NCBI RefSeq assembly: GCF_024172165.1
Contig: NZ_JAMZEB010000002.1
Location: 7,833,501 to 7,897,500 of the forward strand
Reading direction: 5' to 3'
Length of the DNA stretch: 64,000 nt
DNA from: Nonomuraea thailandensis
GTDB lineage: Bacteria > Actinomycetota > Actinomycetes > Streptosporangiales > Streptosporangiaceae
Shown here: in pieces, positions 22,831 to 30,460 of the stretch
Layout of the letters: each line of letters starts with the position of its first letter
Position numbering within the stretch: the stretch's first letter is position 1
The notes under the pieces: model-generated
The model's database searches: none
Told to the model about the DNA's origin: nothing
What the model saw: only the letters and a program-made list of their open reading frames with translations
Position numbers and translations under genes: made by a program

Positions 22831-23679
22831 ATGGATCTACGCTATGTCCGGTATGCGATGGCAATCGCACGCGCAGGCAGCCTTCGCCGGGCCGCCGCCG
22901 CGCTGCACATCGCGCAGCCCACGCTGTCGGAACAGCTCAGGGCGCTGGAGAAGGAGATCGGCGTCGAGCTGTTCAGCCGCTCGTCGAGCGGGGTGACGCT
23001 GACCGAGGCGGGCGAGGCCTTCCTGGCCCAGGCGACCGTCGCCCTCGACGCCTTCGAGCGGGCCGTGGCCGCCGCCAGGTGCACGGGCGAGACGGCCCGC
23101 CTGGGCGTGGCCGACGGCCTGGCGGACGTCGCCGCCCGCCTGCTCTCCCAGCTCCACTCCAGCCGCCTGCGCATGGCGCCCATGGGCACGGCCGAGCAGA
23201 TCGTCTCGATCGCGGACGGCGCGCTGCAGGCGGGGCTCGGTTACGCGCCCGGCTCGCTGCCGCGCGGGGTGGGCCGGATGCTCATCCACCGATTCCCGGT
23301 GCGCGCGCTGCTGCACCGCGAGCATCCCCTGGCCCAGTACGAGGCGCTGTCGCTGTCGGACCTGGCGGGCGAGCCGCTGCTCATGCCGGAGTCCGACGCC
23401 GTCGCCGGGGCCCGCCGGTTCCTGGAGGCGTTCGTCCGCCAGCGCCTGCACCCCCGCCTGGGGCCGTCGGCGGCCGGCCACGACCTGGTCGTCAACATGG
23501 TGCAGGAGGGCACGGGCTACGCTTTGTGCGTGCGCGAGGGCACCACGGTGCCCGACACCCTGGTGTTCGTCCCGATCAAGGAGGACGTGCCGCCGCTGGA
23601 GGTGGTCTTCCTGTGGAACCGTCAGGCCGACGTGCACGAGCTCGTGAGCGCGGCCCGGCACCTGGCACGATCTGGATAG
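22831..23679 (+). CDS. LysR-family transcriptional regulator
   Basis: The 282-residue protein has a LysR HTH (ARAGSLRRAAAALHIAQPTL, SEQLRALEKEIGVELFSR) and a periplasmic-binding-fold effector domain of typical length. The ATG at 22831 follows GAGGTGAGCG. It is divergent from the Ltp-like thiolase and followed 15 bp later by a MerR-type gene, so it may respond to a metabolite of that pathway. The effector is unknown. Confidence 0.88.
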   Translation: MDLRYVRYAMAIARAGSLRRAAAALHIAQPTLSEQLRALEKEIGVELFSRSSSGVTLTEAGEAFLAQATVALDAFERAVAAARCTGETARLGVADGLADVAARLLSQLHSSRLRMAPMGTAEQIVSIADGALQAGLGYAPGSLPRGVGRMLIHRFPVRALLHREHPLAQYEALSLSDLAGEPLLMPESDAVAGARRFLEAFVRQRLHPRLGPSAAGHDLVVNMVQEGTGYALCVREGTTVPDTLVFVPIKEDVPPLEVVFLWNRQADVHELVSAARHLARSG

Positions 23680-23694
23680 CTCTATTATCTAACG

Positions 23695-24315
23695 ATGCGG
23701 ATCTCCGAACTCAGCGCCAGGTCCGGGGTGGCCATCCCCACGATCAAGTACTACCTGCGCGAAGGCATGCTCCACCAGGGCGAGCAGACGGCCGCCACCA
23801 GAGCCGAGTACGACGAGACGCATCTGCGCAGGCTCCGCCTGATCCGGGCCCTGCTCGACGTGGGCCGGCTCTCCGTGGCCTCGATCAAGAAGATCGTGGC
23901 CGCCGTCGAGGACGAGTCGCTGCCCGTGCACCAGATGCTCGGGACTGCTCACTGGGCGCTCAGCCCGGCCGTCGAGCCCGAGCCCGGCGAGGAGTGGCAG
24001 GCCGCCCGCGCCGAGGTGGACGCGTTCGTCGCGGACCTGGGCTGGGACGTGCACCCCGACGCCCCCACCCGGGACGAGCTGGCCCAGACGCTGGTCAGGA
24101 TGCGCCAGCTCGGCGTGCCCGTCGACCTGGCGCCGTACGTCGAGGTGGCGCGCAGGCTGGTGGCGGAGGTGGAGATGGACAGCATCCCGTTCGACGGCCC
24201 GCGCGACGCCGCCGTGGAGGCGCTGGTGCTCGGCACGGTCCTGTACGGCAGGGCGCTCGACACGCTGCGCCGCATGGCCCAGGAGTCCGAGTCGGCCAAA
24301 CGCCTGGCACGCTGA
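23695..24315 (+). CDS. MerR-family transcriptional regulator
   Basis: The 206-residue protein begins with a MerR winged helix (MRISELSARSGVAIPTIKYY, LREGMLHQGEQTAATRAEYD) and a following helix (LRRLRLIRALLDVGRLSVAS). The C-terminal half lacks the metal-binding cysteines of MerR/ZntR and is probably an effector domain for an organic ligand. TATTAT (23683-23688) lies 6 nt before the ATG with no ribosome site, so it may be expressed leaderless from its own promoter just after the LysR gene. Confidence 0.85.
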   Translation: MRISELSARSGVAIPTIKYYLREGMLHQGEQTAATRAEYDETHLRRLRLIRALLDVGRLSVASIKKIVAAVEDESLPVHQMLGTAHWALSPAVEPEPGEEWQAARAEVDAFVADLGWDVHPDAPTRDELAQTLVRMRQLGVPVDLAPYVEVARRLVAEVEMDSIPFDGPRDAAVEALVLGTVLYGRALDTLRRMAQESESAKRLAR

Positions 24316-24363
24316 CCGGGCCGCCGGACGCCGACCGGGCCGGACCCCTGCCCGACCGGGCCG
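24314..24363. repeat. Three GACCGGGCCG direct repeats between convergent genes
   Basis: Copies start at 24314, 24333 and 24354, in the 58-bp gap between the convergent MerR and prenyltransferase-like genes. Each can pair with nearby CGGCC strings, so the block may act as a GC-rich terminator without a T-run. Confidence 0.5.
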
Positions 24364-24373
24364 GGCCCGGCGT

Positions 24374-25261
24374 TCAGACGAGCCCGTTCGCCCGCAGGAT
24401 CCGCACGGCGCTGACCGTGGCGGCGCCGCGCCACTCCAGCGATCCGGCAGGTGAGATCCGCGCGTAGTCCACGGTCCAGCCGCCGTCGTCCCGCTGCTCC
24501 CCCGCCAGCCTGACGAGGTCGGCCGCGATCACCTCGGGGTCGAACAGGTCGCGCGTCGGCCGCCCGGGGAACGGCGCGAAGTCCAGCGGGCGCAGGGCCT
24601 CGTTCTCGGTGCCGCCGGCGACGGGCACCCGGCCGTCCTCGGGGATGAGGCCGCCGAGCCGCTTGAGCAGGTCGGCCGCGCGGGGCTGGGTGTCGTACAC
24701 GGAGTCGAGGAAGCGCACCGCGAACAGCAGCACGTACGCGGGCGGCGGCTCCTCCAGCGCCTGGATCGTGTCGAGGCAGTACCGGGTGGCCCGCCCCAGC
24801 CACGGGTGCGCGGCCACGGCCGGGTCGTGGGCGGCCACGCGGTGCGCGACGGCCGCGGTGATGGCGGTGATCTGCAGGGACGAGGTGGTCGCGTCGCCGC
24901 CCGACCACCAGGGCGCGGTGGCCGTGGAGAGCGTCAGCGGCAGCGAGAACGGCAGCCCGCCGTCGGGCAGCGTCACCGTGTCCAGCCAGTCGCACAGCGC
25001 GGCGGCGTGCGGCGAGGTGACCGGGGCGGCCTCCTCGAACACCTCGAAGGCGTGCAGCGCGGCGCCCGGCTGGCTCTCGGGCGAGCGCAGGTCCGGCTCC
25101 AGCCCCCAGCCGTAGCCGCCGTCGGCGTTGCGGTAACCCTCCAGGGCCGCCAGCGCGCCGGCCGCGTCGCCCGCGCCGGTGAGCAGGTCGTAGCGGCGGC
25201 GGTCGAGGACCCGCCCGTGCCCGGCCAGGAAACCTGGGATCAGGGAAAGGTTCACGTTCAT
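24374..25261 (-). CDS. Alpha-helical toroid (prenyltransferase/squalene-cyclase-like) protein of unknown function
   Basis: From the ATG at 25261 the product has 295 residues with repeated QW-like segments (EGYRNADGGYGWGLEPDLRS, VTLPDGGLPFSLPLTLS, EQRDDGGWTVDYARIS), the signature of (alpha/alpha)-toroid proteins such as prenyltransferase beta-subunits and terpene cyclases. It lacks an evident DxDD cyclase acid motif, so it is probably not a cyclase. A GTG at 25312 is also in frame. Function cannot be assigned. Confidence 0.72.
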   Translation of the reverse strand: MNVNLSLIPGFLAGHGRVLDRRRYDLLTGAGDAAGALAALEGYRNADGGYGWGLEPDLRSPESQPGAALHAFEVFEEAAPVTSPHAAALCDWLDTVTLPDGGLPFSLPLTLSTATAPWWSGGDATTSSLQITAITAAVAHRVAAHDPAVAAHPWLGRATRYCLDTIQALEEPPPAYVLLFAVRFLDSVYDTQPRAADLLKRLGGLIPEDGRVPVAGGTENEALRPLDFAPFPGRPTRDLFDPEVIAADLVRLAGEQRDDGGWTVDYARISPAGSLEWRGAATVSAVRILRANGLV

Positions 25262-25353
25262 GCGGTCATCGTGCCCAGATCGGCGCCGGTCGGTCTTGTA
25301 GGTTCCGGACACGCCGCGGGGTCCGGACGCGCCGGTGGTGCCACCATGGCGGC

Positions 25354-25761
25354 ATGACCTGCGATCTCCAGCGGCTCGGCGCGCAGCGGGTGGCGCGGCT
25401 GGCCTGGATCGGCCCCGACGGCGCGCCCCGTCTGGTGCCCATCACGTTCGCGCTGCTCGGCACGAGGATCGTGACGGCGGTCGACCACAAGCCGAAGACG
25501 ACGACGCGGCTCAGGCGGCTCAGCCACATCAGGGCCAACCCCGCCGTGAGCGTGCTCGCCGACCACTACGAGGACGACTGGACCCGGCTGTGGTGGGTGC
25601 GGGCCGACGGGCAGGCCGCCGTCCTGGAGCAGGGGGACGACCGCGAGCGGGCGCTCGACGCGCTGGTGGCCAAGTACGCGCAGTACCGCGAGCGCCGGCC
25701 CGCCGGCCCCGTCATCCTCGTCGAGGTGACCAGGTGGAGCGGCTGGTCCGCTACTCCGTGA
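25354..25761 (+). CDS. PPOX-class F420-dependent oxidoreductase (Rv0121c-like)
   Basis: The 135-residue split-barrel protein has the PNPOx-like pattern of F420-binding small oxidoreductases: RVARLAWIGPDGAPRLVPIT, then VDHKPKTTTRLRRLSHIRAN and the WTRLWWVRADG strand. It resembles the Rv0121c/TIGR03668 group. The family binds deazaflavin F420 or flavin and reduces small organic molecules; the substrate is unknown. Just upstream, TCCGGACACGCCG and TCCGGACGCGCCG (25304 and 25322) form a direct repeat. Its 3' end overlaps the convergent ThuA-like gene by 11 bp. Confidence 0.82.
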   Translation: MTCDLQRLGAQRVARLAWIGPDGAPRLVPITFALLGTRIVTAVDHKPKTTTRLRRLSHIRANPAVSVLADHYEDDWTRLWWVRADGQAAVLEQGDDRERALDALVAKYAQYRERRPAGPVILVEVTRWSGWSATP

Positions 25762-26425
25762 TCGTGACCGGCCGCTTGAGCAGCCACAGCGCCGCCCGCT
25801 GCAGCAGTGTCCGGTGCACCTCGTTGTCGTAGGAGCGCGTGTCGTGCCCCAGCGCGTCGTAGAACACCCGCCCGCGCCGCACCGGCCGCGCCCAGATGAG
25901 CGGCTGGCCGTTGGAGGAGGCCAGCGGCTCGACGTCGGGCAGCACGTCGAGGTCGCTGTAGACCTCGTCCACCACGTCGAAGTCGCGCAGCCCGTCGACC
26001 ACCGGATGCTCGCCGTGCACCCGCACGCCGGTCCAGCCCAGCGGGGGGTGGTGGGACTTGGGCCAGGTCCAGCAGCCGCCCAGGACGCGCGGCCAGCCCT
26101 GCCAGTCGTCGAAGCAGATCGACGCCGAGTGCATGCACAGCAGCCCGCCGCCCCGGTCGAGGTGGTCGAGCAGGGTGGTGCGGGCCTGCGCCGGTAAGGC
26201 GAAGCGCCACTGGTCGCGCAGGTCGGCGAAGCGGTCCTGGGTCATCTGCCAGCGCAGCGCGTTGACGGTGATGAGCTGGACCTCCGACGGCTCGCTGAGC
26301 GCGCCCGCGATGTCCTCGGTGATCTCCGACTCGACCCCCACCTCGGCCAGCACCTCCGCGAGCGCGGCCGACGTGGCGGCGAAGTCGTGGAACAGGCCTC
26401 CTGACAGGATCAGATTTCTCGCCAC
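25751..26425 (-). CDS. ThuA-like domain protein
   Basis: The 224-residue protein matches the ThuA (class-I glutamine-amidotransferase-like) fold: ARNLILSGGLFHDFAATSAA at the N-terminus, the GGGLLCMHSASICFDDWQGW segment, HPVVDGLRDFDVVDEVYSDL and the closing GRVFYDALGHDTRSYDN. ThuA proteins act in disaccharide (keto-trehalose) metabolism or are uncharacterised; no sugar operon is attached here. It diverges from the ECF41 sigma gene across 92 bp. Confidence 0.8.
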   Translation of the reverse strand: MARNLILSGGLFHDFAATSAALAEVLAEVGVESEITEDIAGALSEPSEVQLITVNALRWQMTQDRFADLRDQWRFALPAQARTTLLDHLDRGGGLLCMHSASICFDDWQGWPRVLGGCWTWPKSHHPPLGWTGVRVHGEHPVVDGLRDFDVVDEVYSDLDVLPDVEPLASSNGQPLIWARPVRRGRVFYDALGHDTRSYDNEVHRTLLQRAALWLLKRPVTITE

Positions 26426-26517
26426 TCGCCCAGCTCATCATGCTTGTCGCTGGTTTTCCACCCGTTGGCGGGGAAACCAGCGGCCCCCCGGCACGCCCCC
26501 CGCCTCGGTGACAGGGC

Positions 26518-27378
26518 ATGATGCCGAGCGTGGACGACTTCGAGGAGCACAGGCCGATGCTGCTCGGGCTGGCCTACCGCCTGCTCGGCAGCATGTGGGA
26601 CGCCGAGGACGTGGTGCAGGAGGCCTGGCTGCGCTGGCAGGCCACCGACCACGCCGGGATCAGGGAGCCGCGGGCGTTCCTGGTGACCGTGGTCTCGCGG
26701 CTCGCGCTCGACCAGCTCCGCTCCGCGCGGGTCAAGCGGGAGGCCTACACCGGGCCGTGGCTGCCGGAGCCGGTCGAGACCGCGCAGGCGGGGCCGCTGG
26801 ACACGGCGGAGCTGCGCGACACGGTGTCGTACGCGACGCTGCACATGATGGAGCGGCTCTCGCCGCCGGAGCGGGCGGTGTTCGTGCTGCGGGAGGCGTT
26901 CGAGCTGCCGTACGACCAGATCGCCGAGATCGTCGGCTCCTCGGTCGCCAACGCCCGGCAGATGCACCACCGGGCCTCCGTGCGGCTGTCCGAGGGGCGT
27001 GACCGGTTCCGGCCGTCCAGCGAGGAGCACGCCGAGCTGCTGACGACGTTCATGCGGGCGGCCGGGGGCGGCGACCTGGCCGCGCTCACCGAGCTGCTGC
27101 ACGAGGACGTCGTGGCCTACAACGACGGCGGCGGCAAGGTCAGGGCGGCGCTGCGGCCGATACTCGGGCGCGACAAGGTCGCCTCGTTCCTGCTCGGGCT
27201 GGTGGCGCGCTACGACTTCAAGGACGTGCGGATGGTCGAGGTCAACGGCCTGCCCGCGTTCGCCACCCAGGTGGGCGGGCACCGGCAGCTCGTCATGATC
27301 GGCATCCGCGACGGGCACATCAGCGAGATCTACGGCGTCCTGAACCCCGACAAGCTCGCACACGTGCGCCTGACCTGA
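26518..27378 (+). CDS. sigJ: ECF41/SigJ-type sigma factor with C-terminal SnoaL-like domain
   Basis: The 286-residue protein has sigma region 2 (LLGLAYRLLGSMWDAEDVVQ, EAWLRWQATD), the WLPEP motif between the domains, region 4 (SPPERAVFVLREAFELPYDQ, IAEIVGSSVANARQMHHRA) and a C-terminal NTF2/SnoaL-like domain with YNDGGGKV. WLPEP and DGGGK are hallmarks of ECF41, where the C-terminal domain modulates activity in place of a separate anti-sigma factor. ECF41 genes usually sit beside an oxidoreductase or decarboxylase gene; here an SDR gene follows 24 bp later. Confidence 0.9.
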   Translation: MMPSVDDFEEHRPMLLGLAYRLLGSMWDAEDVVQEAWLRWQATDHAGIREPRAFLVTVVSRLALDQLRSARVKREAYTGPWLPEPVETAQAGPLDTAELRDTVSYATLHMMERLSPPERAVFVLREAFELPYDQIAEIVGSSVANARQMHHRASVRLSEGRDRFRPSSEEHAELLTTFMRAAGGGDLAALTELLHEDVVAYNDGGGKVRAALRPILGRDKVASFLLGLVARYDFKDVRMVEVNGLPAFATQVGGHRQLVMIGIRDGHISEIYGVLNPDKLAHVRLT

Positions 27379-27380
27379 GC

Positions 27381-27399
27381 GGGCGATCTATAGTCGCCC
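27381..27399 (+). promoter_or_regulatory. Promoter with inverted repeat, leaderless SDR gene
   Basis: GGGCGA (27381-27386) and TCGCCC (27394-27399) are inverted repeats flanking TCTATAG. TATAGT (27389-27394) lies exactly 7 nt before the ATG at 27402, which predicts a leaderless SDR transcript. Confidence 0.5.
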
Positions 27400-27401
27400 C
27401 T

Positions 27402-28163
27402 ATGGATCTCGGCATCTCTGGCAAGGTCGCACTCGTCACCGGAGGCAGCGCGGGCATCGGGCTCGCCGCCGCCAAGAGCCTGGCGCGGGAGGGCTGCGAC
27501 GTGTGCGTCAGCGCCCGCGACCCGGAGAAGCTCGCGGACGCGGTGGTGGAGCTGCAGGAGTTCGGCAAGGTCGTGCACGCGGTGCTGGCCGACGTGGAGG
27601 ATCCGGCCGCGGCCCGCCGGCTGGCCGAGGAGACGCGCGACGTGCTCGGGCCGGTCGACATCCTCGTCGCCAACGCGGGCGGGCCGCCGGCGGGCCGGTT
27701 CGACGCGGTCGGGCTCGACGACTGGGACGTCGCCGTCCAGCGCAACCTGCTCGGCACCGTACGCCTGATCCACGCGGTGCTGCCGGAGATGCGCTCGCGC
27801 GGCTGGGGCCGGATCGTCACGATCACCAGCAGGTCGGCCAGGGAGGCGCTGGACAACCTGGCCCTGTCGAACGCCATGCGCTCCGCGGTCGCCGGCGTCG
27901 TGCGCACGCTGGCCCGCGAGGTGGGGCGCGACGGCGTGCGGGTCAACAACGTCATGCCCGGCCCCATCGAGACCGACCGGCTGCGCGAGCTGTCGGGCGG
28001 CGCGGAGGCACTGCGCGAGCGGGGCGAGAGCGTGCCGGTGGGCCGCATCGGGCGGCCTGAGGAGGTGGGCGACGTGGTCGCGTTCCTGGCCAGCGAGCGG
28101 GCGTCGTTCGTGAACGGGGTCTCGCTGCTGGTGGACGGCGGGGAGAGCCGCGTCATCTCCTGA
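27402..28163 (+). CDS. SDR-fold oxidoreductase lacking the usual YxxxK pair
   Basis: The 253-residue protein has the SDR cofactor loop TGGSAGIG (14-21) and NAGG, but the active-site stretch reads TSRSAREALDNLALSNAMRS, with no Tyr or Lys at the usual positions. This variant is known among FabG-like SDRs of actinobacteria and may use other residues or be a non-classical enzyme. It ends VNGVSLLVDGGESRV. It follows the ECF41 sigma gene and is probably its partner or target. The end overlaps the convergent TetR gene by 11 bp. Confidence 0.85.
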   Translation: MDLGISGKVALVTGGSAGIGLAAAKSLAREGCDVCVSARDPEKLADAVVELQEFGKVVHAVLADVEDPAAARRLAEETRDVLGPVDILVANAGGPPAGRFDAVGLDDWDVAVQRNLLGTVRLIHAVLPEMRSRGWGRIVTITSRSAREALDNLALSNAMRSAVAGVVRTLAREVGRDGVRVNNVMPGPIETDRLRELSGGAEALRERGESVPVGRIGRPEEVGDVVAFLASERASFVNGVSLLVDGGESRVIS

Positions 28164-28725
28164 ACAGGGTGTCGACGATCGAGGCGGCCCAGGTGGCGTC
28201 GTCGTCGGGCAGATCGACGAAGTGCGCCAGGTTCGCCCGGTGGAAGCAGGCGCCCATCAGCAGCGACGCGGCGGCGCCCGGGTCGAGGCCGGGCCCGATC
28301 CGGCCCGCCTGCCGCTCGGCCCGCAGGATCTCGGCCAGCGCCAGGACGGGCAGGTGCGGGCCGAGGTCGTTCTTGGCCAGCATGCTCCTGAACCCGGCCA
28401 TGAGCGGCGGATCGCCCAGCACGCCCCCGGCGACGGCCGCGGCCCTGGTGTAGAACTCCAGGGCCGTGCGGGTGAACTCGACCAGGCCGGCCCTGAGATC
28501 CCTCTCCCCCACGCCGAGCCGCAGCTTCGTCAGGGCCGGGCCGAGCGCGGGCATGCGCTCCAGCAGCACGGCCAGGAAGAGCTCCTCCTTGCCGGCGAAG
28601 TGCTTGTAGAGCAGCGCCTCGGAGCAGGACGCCCGCTGGGCGATGCGTTTGGTGGTGGCCCCCGCGATGCCGTACTCGTGAATCGCCTGCTCAGCCGCGT
28701 CGATGATGCGGTCGCGTGTGCCCAT
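28153..28725 (-). CDS. TetR-family transcriptional regulator
   Basis: From the ATG at 28725 the product has 190 residues. The TetR HTH is clear (GIAGATTKRIAQRASCSEAL, LYKHFAGKEELFLAVLLERM) and the C-terminal ligand domain is of ordinary length. In-frame codons reach 28827 but add only non-homologous residues. It diverges from the receiver-reductase gene over 85 bp and may repress it; no obvious palindrome marks its operator. It is one candidate for the regulator of the six-site regulon, without proof. Confidence 0.85.
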   Translation of the reverse strand: MGTRDRIIDAAEQAIHEYGIAGATTKRIAQRASCSEALLYKHFAGKEELFLAVLLERMPALGPALTKLRLGVGERDLRAGLVEFTRTALEFYTRAAAVAGGVLGDPPLMAGFRSMLAKNDLGPHLPVLALAEILRAERQAGRIGPGLDPGAAASLLMGACFHRANLAHFVDLPDDDATWAASIVDTLFRR

Positions 28726-28810
28726 CCGCCCATGATATGAGCGCGTGCTCACCCACACGGGGGTACATGACATCCTCTGAGGAGGAAGACCTTGAAGAAG
28801 GGCGTGGGGC

Positions 28811-30460
28811 ATGGACAAGCCGGTCATCGTGACGGTGGATGATGATCCAGGTGTCTCTCGGGCGGTCGCCCGCGACCTGAGGCGCCGTTACGGGCAGGAA
28901 TACCGGATCGTGCGCGCGGAGACCGCCAGGGACGGCATCGACGCGGTTCGGGAGATGCGGTTGCGCGGCGACGAGGTGGCGGCCATCCTGGCCGACTACC
29001 GGATGCCGCAGATGAACGGCGTGCAGTTCCTGGAAGCCGCGATGGACATGTATCCGTACGCGCGCCGCGTGCTGCTGACCGCCTACGCCGACACCGACGC
29101 GGCGATCCAGGCGATCAACGTCGTCGATCTGGACCATTACCTGCTCAAGCCGTGGGACCCGCCGGAGGAGAAGTTCTATCCGGTGATCGACGGGCAGCTC
29201 GACGCCTGGTTGCGCACCGACCGGGTGGAGCGGTCGGAGCTGCGGGTGGTGGGCGACCGGTGGTCGGCGCAGTCGTACCGGGTGCGTGACTTCCTGGCCC
29301 GCAACCATGTGCCGTACCAGTGGATGCTGGCGGAGGACCCGGAGGGCGCGCAGCTGGTGAAGGCGGCGGGCGAGGGTTGTCACCTGCCTCTGGTGGTGAC
29401 GTCCGACGGCACCACGCTGGAGTCGCCCGACCAGGCGACGCTGGCCACCGCGGTGGGGCTGTCGACGACGCCGGCCACCGACTTCTACGACCTGATCGTG
29501 GTGGGCGGCGGCCCCGCCGGGCTGGGCGCGGCCGTGTACGGCGCCTCGGAGGGGCTGAACACCGTGCTGGTGGAGGCGTACTCGTCGGGCGGGCAGGCGG
29601 GCCAGAGCTCCAGGATCGAGAACTACCTGGGCTTTCCCGACGGCGTCTCCGGCCAGCAGCTCGCCGACCGGGCGCGCAGGCAGGCGCTGAAGTTCGGGGC
29701 GGAGCTGCTGACGGCGCGGAAGGTGACGAGCCTGGAGCCGCGCGGGCAGGCGCGGGTGATCGGGTTCAAGGACGGCGGGGAGATCGCGGCCCACGCGGTG
29801 ATCCTGGCCACGGGCGTGACCTACCGGCGGTTGGACGCGCCGGGGCTGGACGAGTTCGTGGGGCGCGGCGTCTTCTACGGCGCCGCGCTGACCGAGGCTC
29901 CGGCCTGCAAGAACACCGAGGTGTTCATCGTGGGCGCGGCCAACTCGGCGGGGCAGGCGGCCGTCTACCTGTCGGGATTCGCGAGCAAGGTCCACTTGTT
30001 GGTGAGAAGTGATGGTTTGGAGAAATCCATGTCTCACTACCTCATCGAGCAGATCGCCGCGATCCCCAACATCGAGGTGCACGTGGACACGCAGGTCGTC
30101 GCCGGGAGCGGTGACGGGCACCTGGAGCGGCTGACGCTGTCCACGAAGGGCGAGGAGCGCACGGTGGACGCGCAGTGGTTGTTCGTGTTCATCGGCGCGC
30201 AGCCGTACACCGAGTGGCTGGGCGAGACGATCGAGCGGGACGCGCGCGGGTTCGTGCTGACCGGGCCCGACCTGGTGCAGGGCGGGCGGCGGCCGCGCAA
30301 CTGGCCGCTGCGGCGCGAGCCGTACTTCCTGGAGACGAACGTGCCGGGAGTGCTGGCCGCGGGCGACGTGCGCGCCGAATCGATCAAGAGGGTGGCCTCC
30401 GCCGTCGGGGAGGGCGCGATGGCCGTCGCGCTCGTGCATCGGTACCTGGAGAAGCAATGA
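28811..30460 (+). CDS. Response-regulator receiver fused to thioredoxin-reductase-like flavoprotein
   Basis: The 549-residue protein has a CheY-type receiver (1-125; DDD at 10-12, phospho-acceptor Asp62 in LADYRMP, Lys113 in LLKPW), a thioredoxin-like domain without CxxC (about 140-220) and an FAD/NAD(P)H domain (about 225-549; GGGPAG, VGAANSAGQAA, AAGDVR). The redox CxxC of true thioredoxin reductases is absent; only one Cys (EAPACKNTE) lies near that point. It overlaps the histidine-kinase gene (ATGA), so phosphorylation probably controls a flavin-dependent output. Confidence 0.9.
   Translation: MDKPVIVTVDDDPGVSRAVARDLRRRYGQEYRIVRAETARDGIDAVREMRLRGDEVAAILADYRMPQMNGVQFLEAAMDMYPYARRVLLTAYADTDAAIQAINVVDLDHYLLKPWDPPEEKFYPVIDGQLDAWLRTDRVERSELRVVGDRWSAQSYRVRDFLARNHVPYQWMLAEDPEGAQLVKAAGEGCHLPLVVTSDGTTLESPDQATLATAVGLSTTPATDFYDLIVVGGGPAGLGAAVYGASEGLNTVLVEAYSSGGQAGQSSRIENYLGFPDGVSGQQLADRARRQALKFGAELLTARKVTSLEPRGQARVIGFKDGGEIAAHAVILATGVTYRRLDAPGLDEFVGRGVFYGAALTEAPACKNTEVFIVGAANSAGQAAVYLSGFASKVHLLVRSDGLEKSMSHYLIEQIAAIPNIEVHVDTQVVAGSGDGHLERLTLSTKGEERTVDAQWLFVFIGAQPYTEWLGETIERDARGFVLTGPDLVQGGRRPRNWPLRREPYFLETNVPGVLAAGDVRAESIKRVASAVGEGAMAVALVHRYLEKQ

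Noticed and set aside
28811..30460. True thioredoxin reductase
   Set aside because: The redox-active CxxC pair is absent, although FAD and NAD(P)H folds are present.
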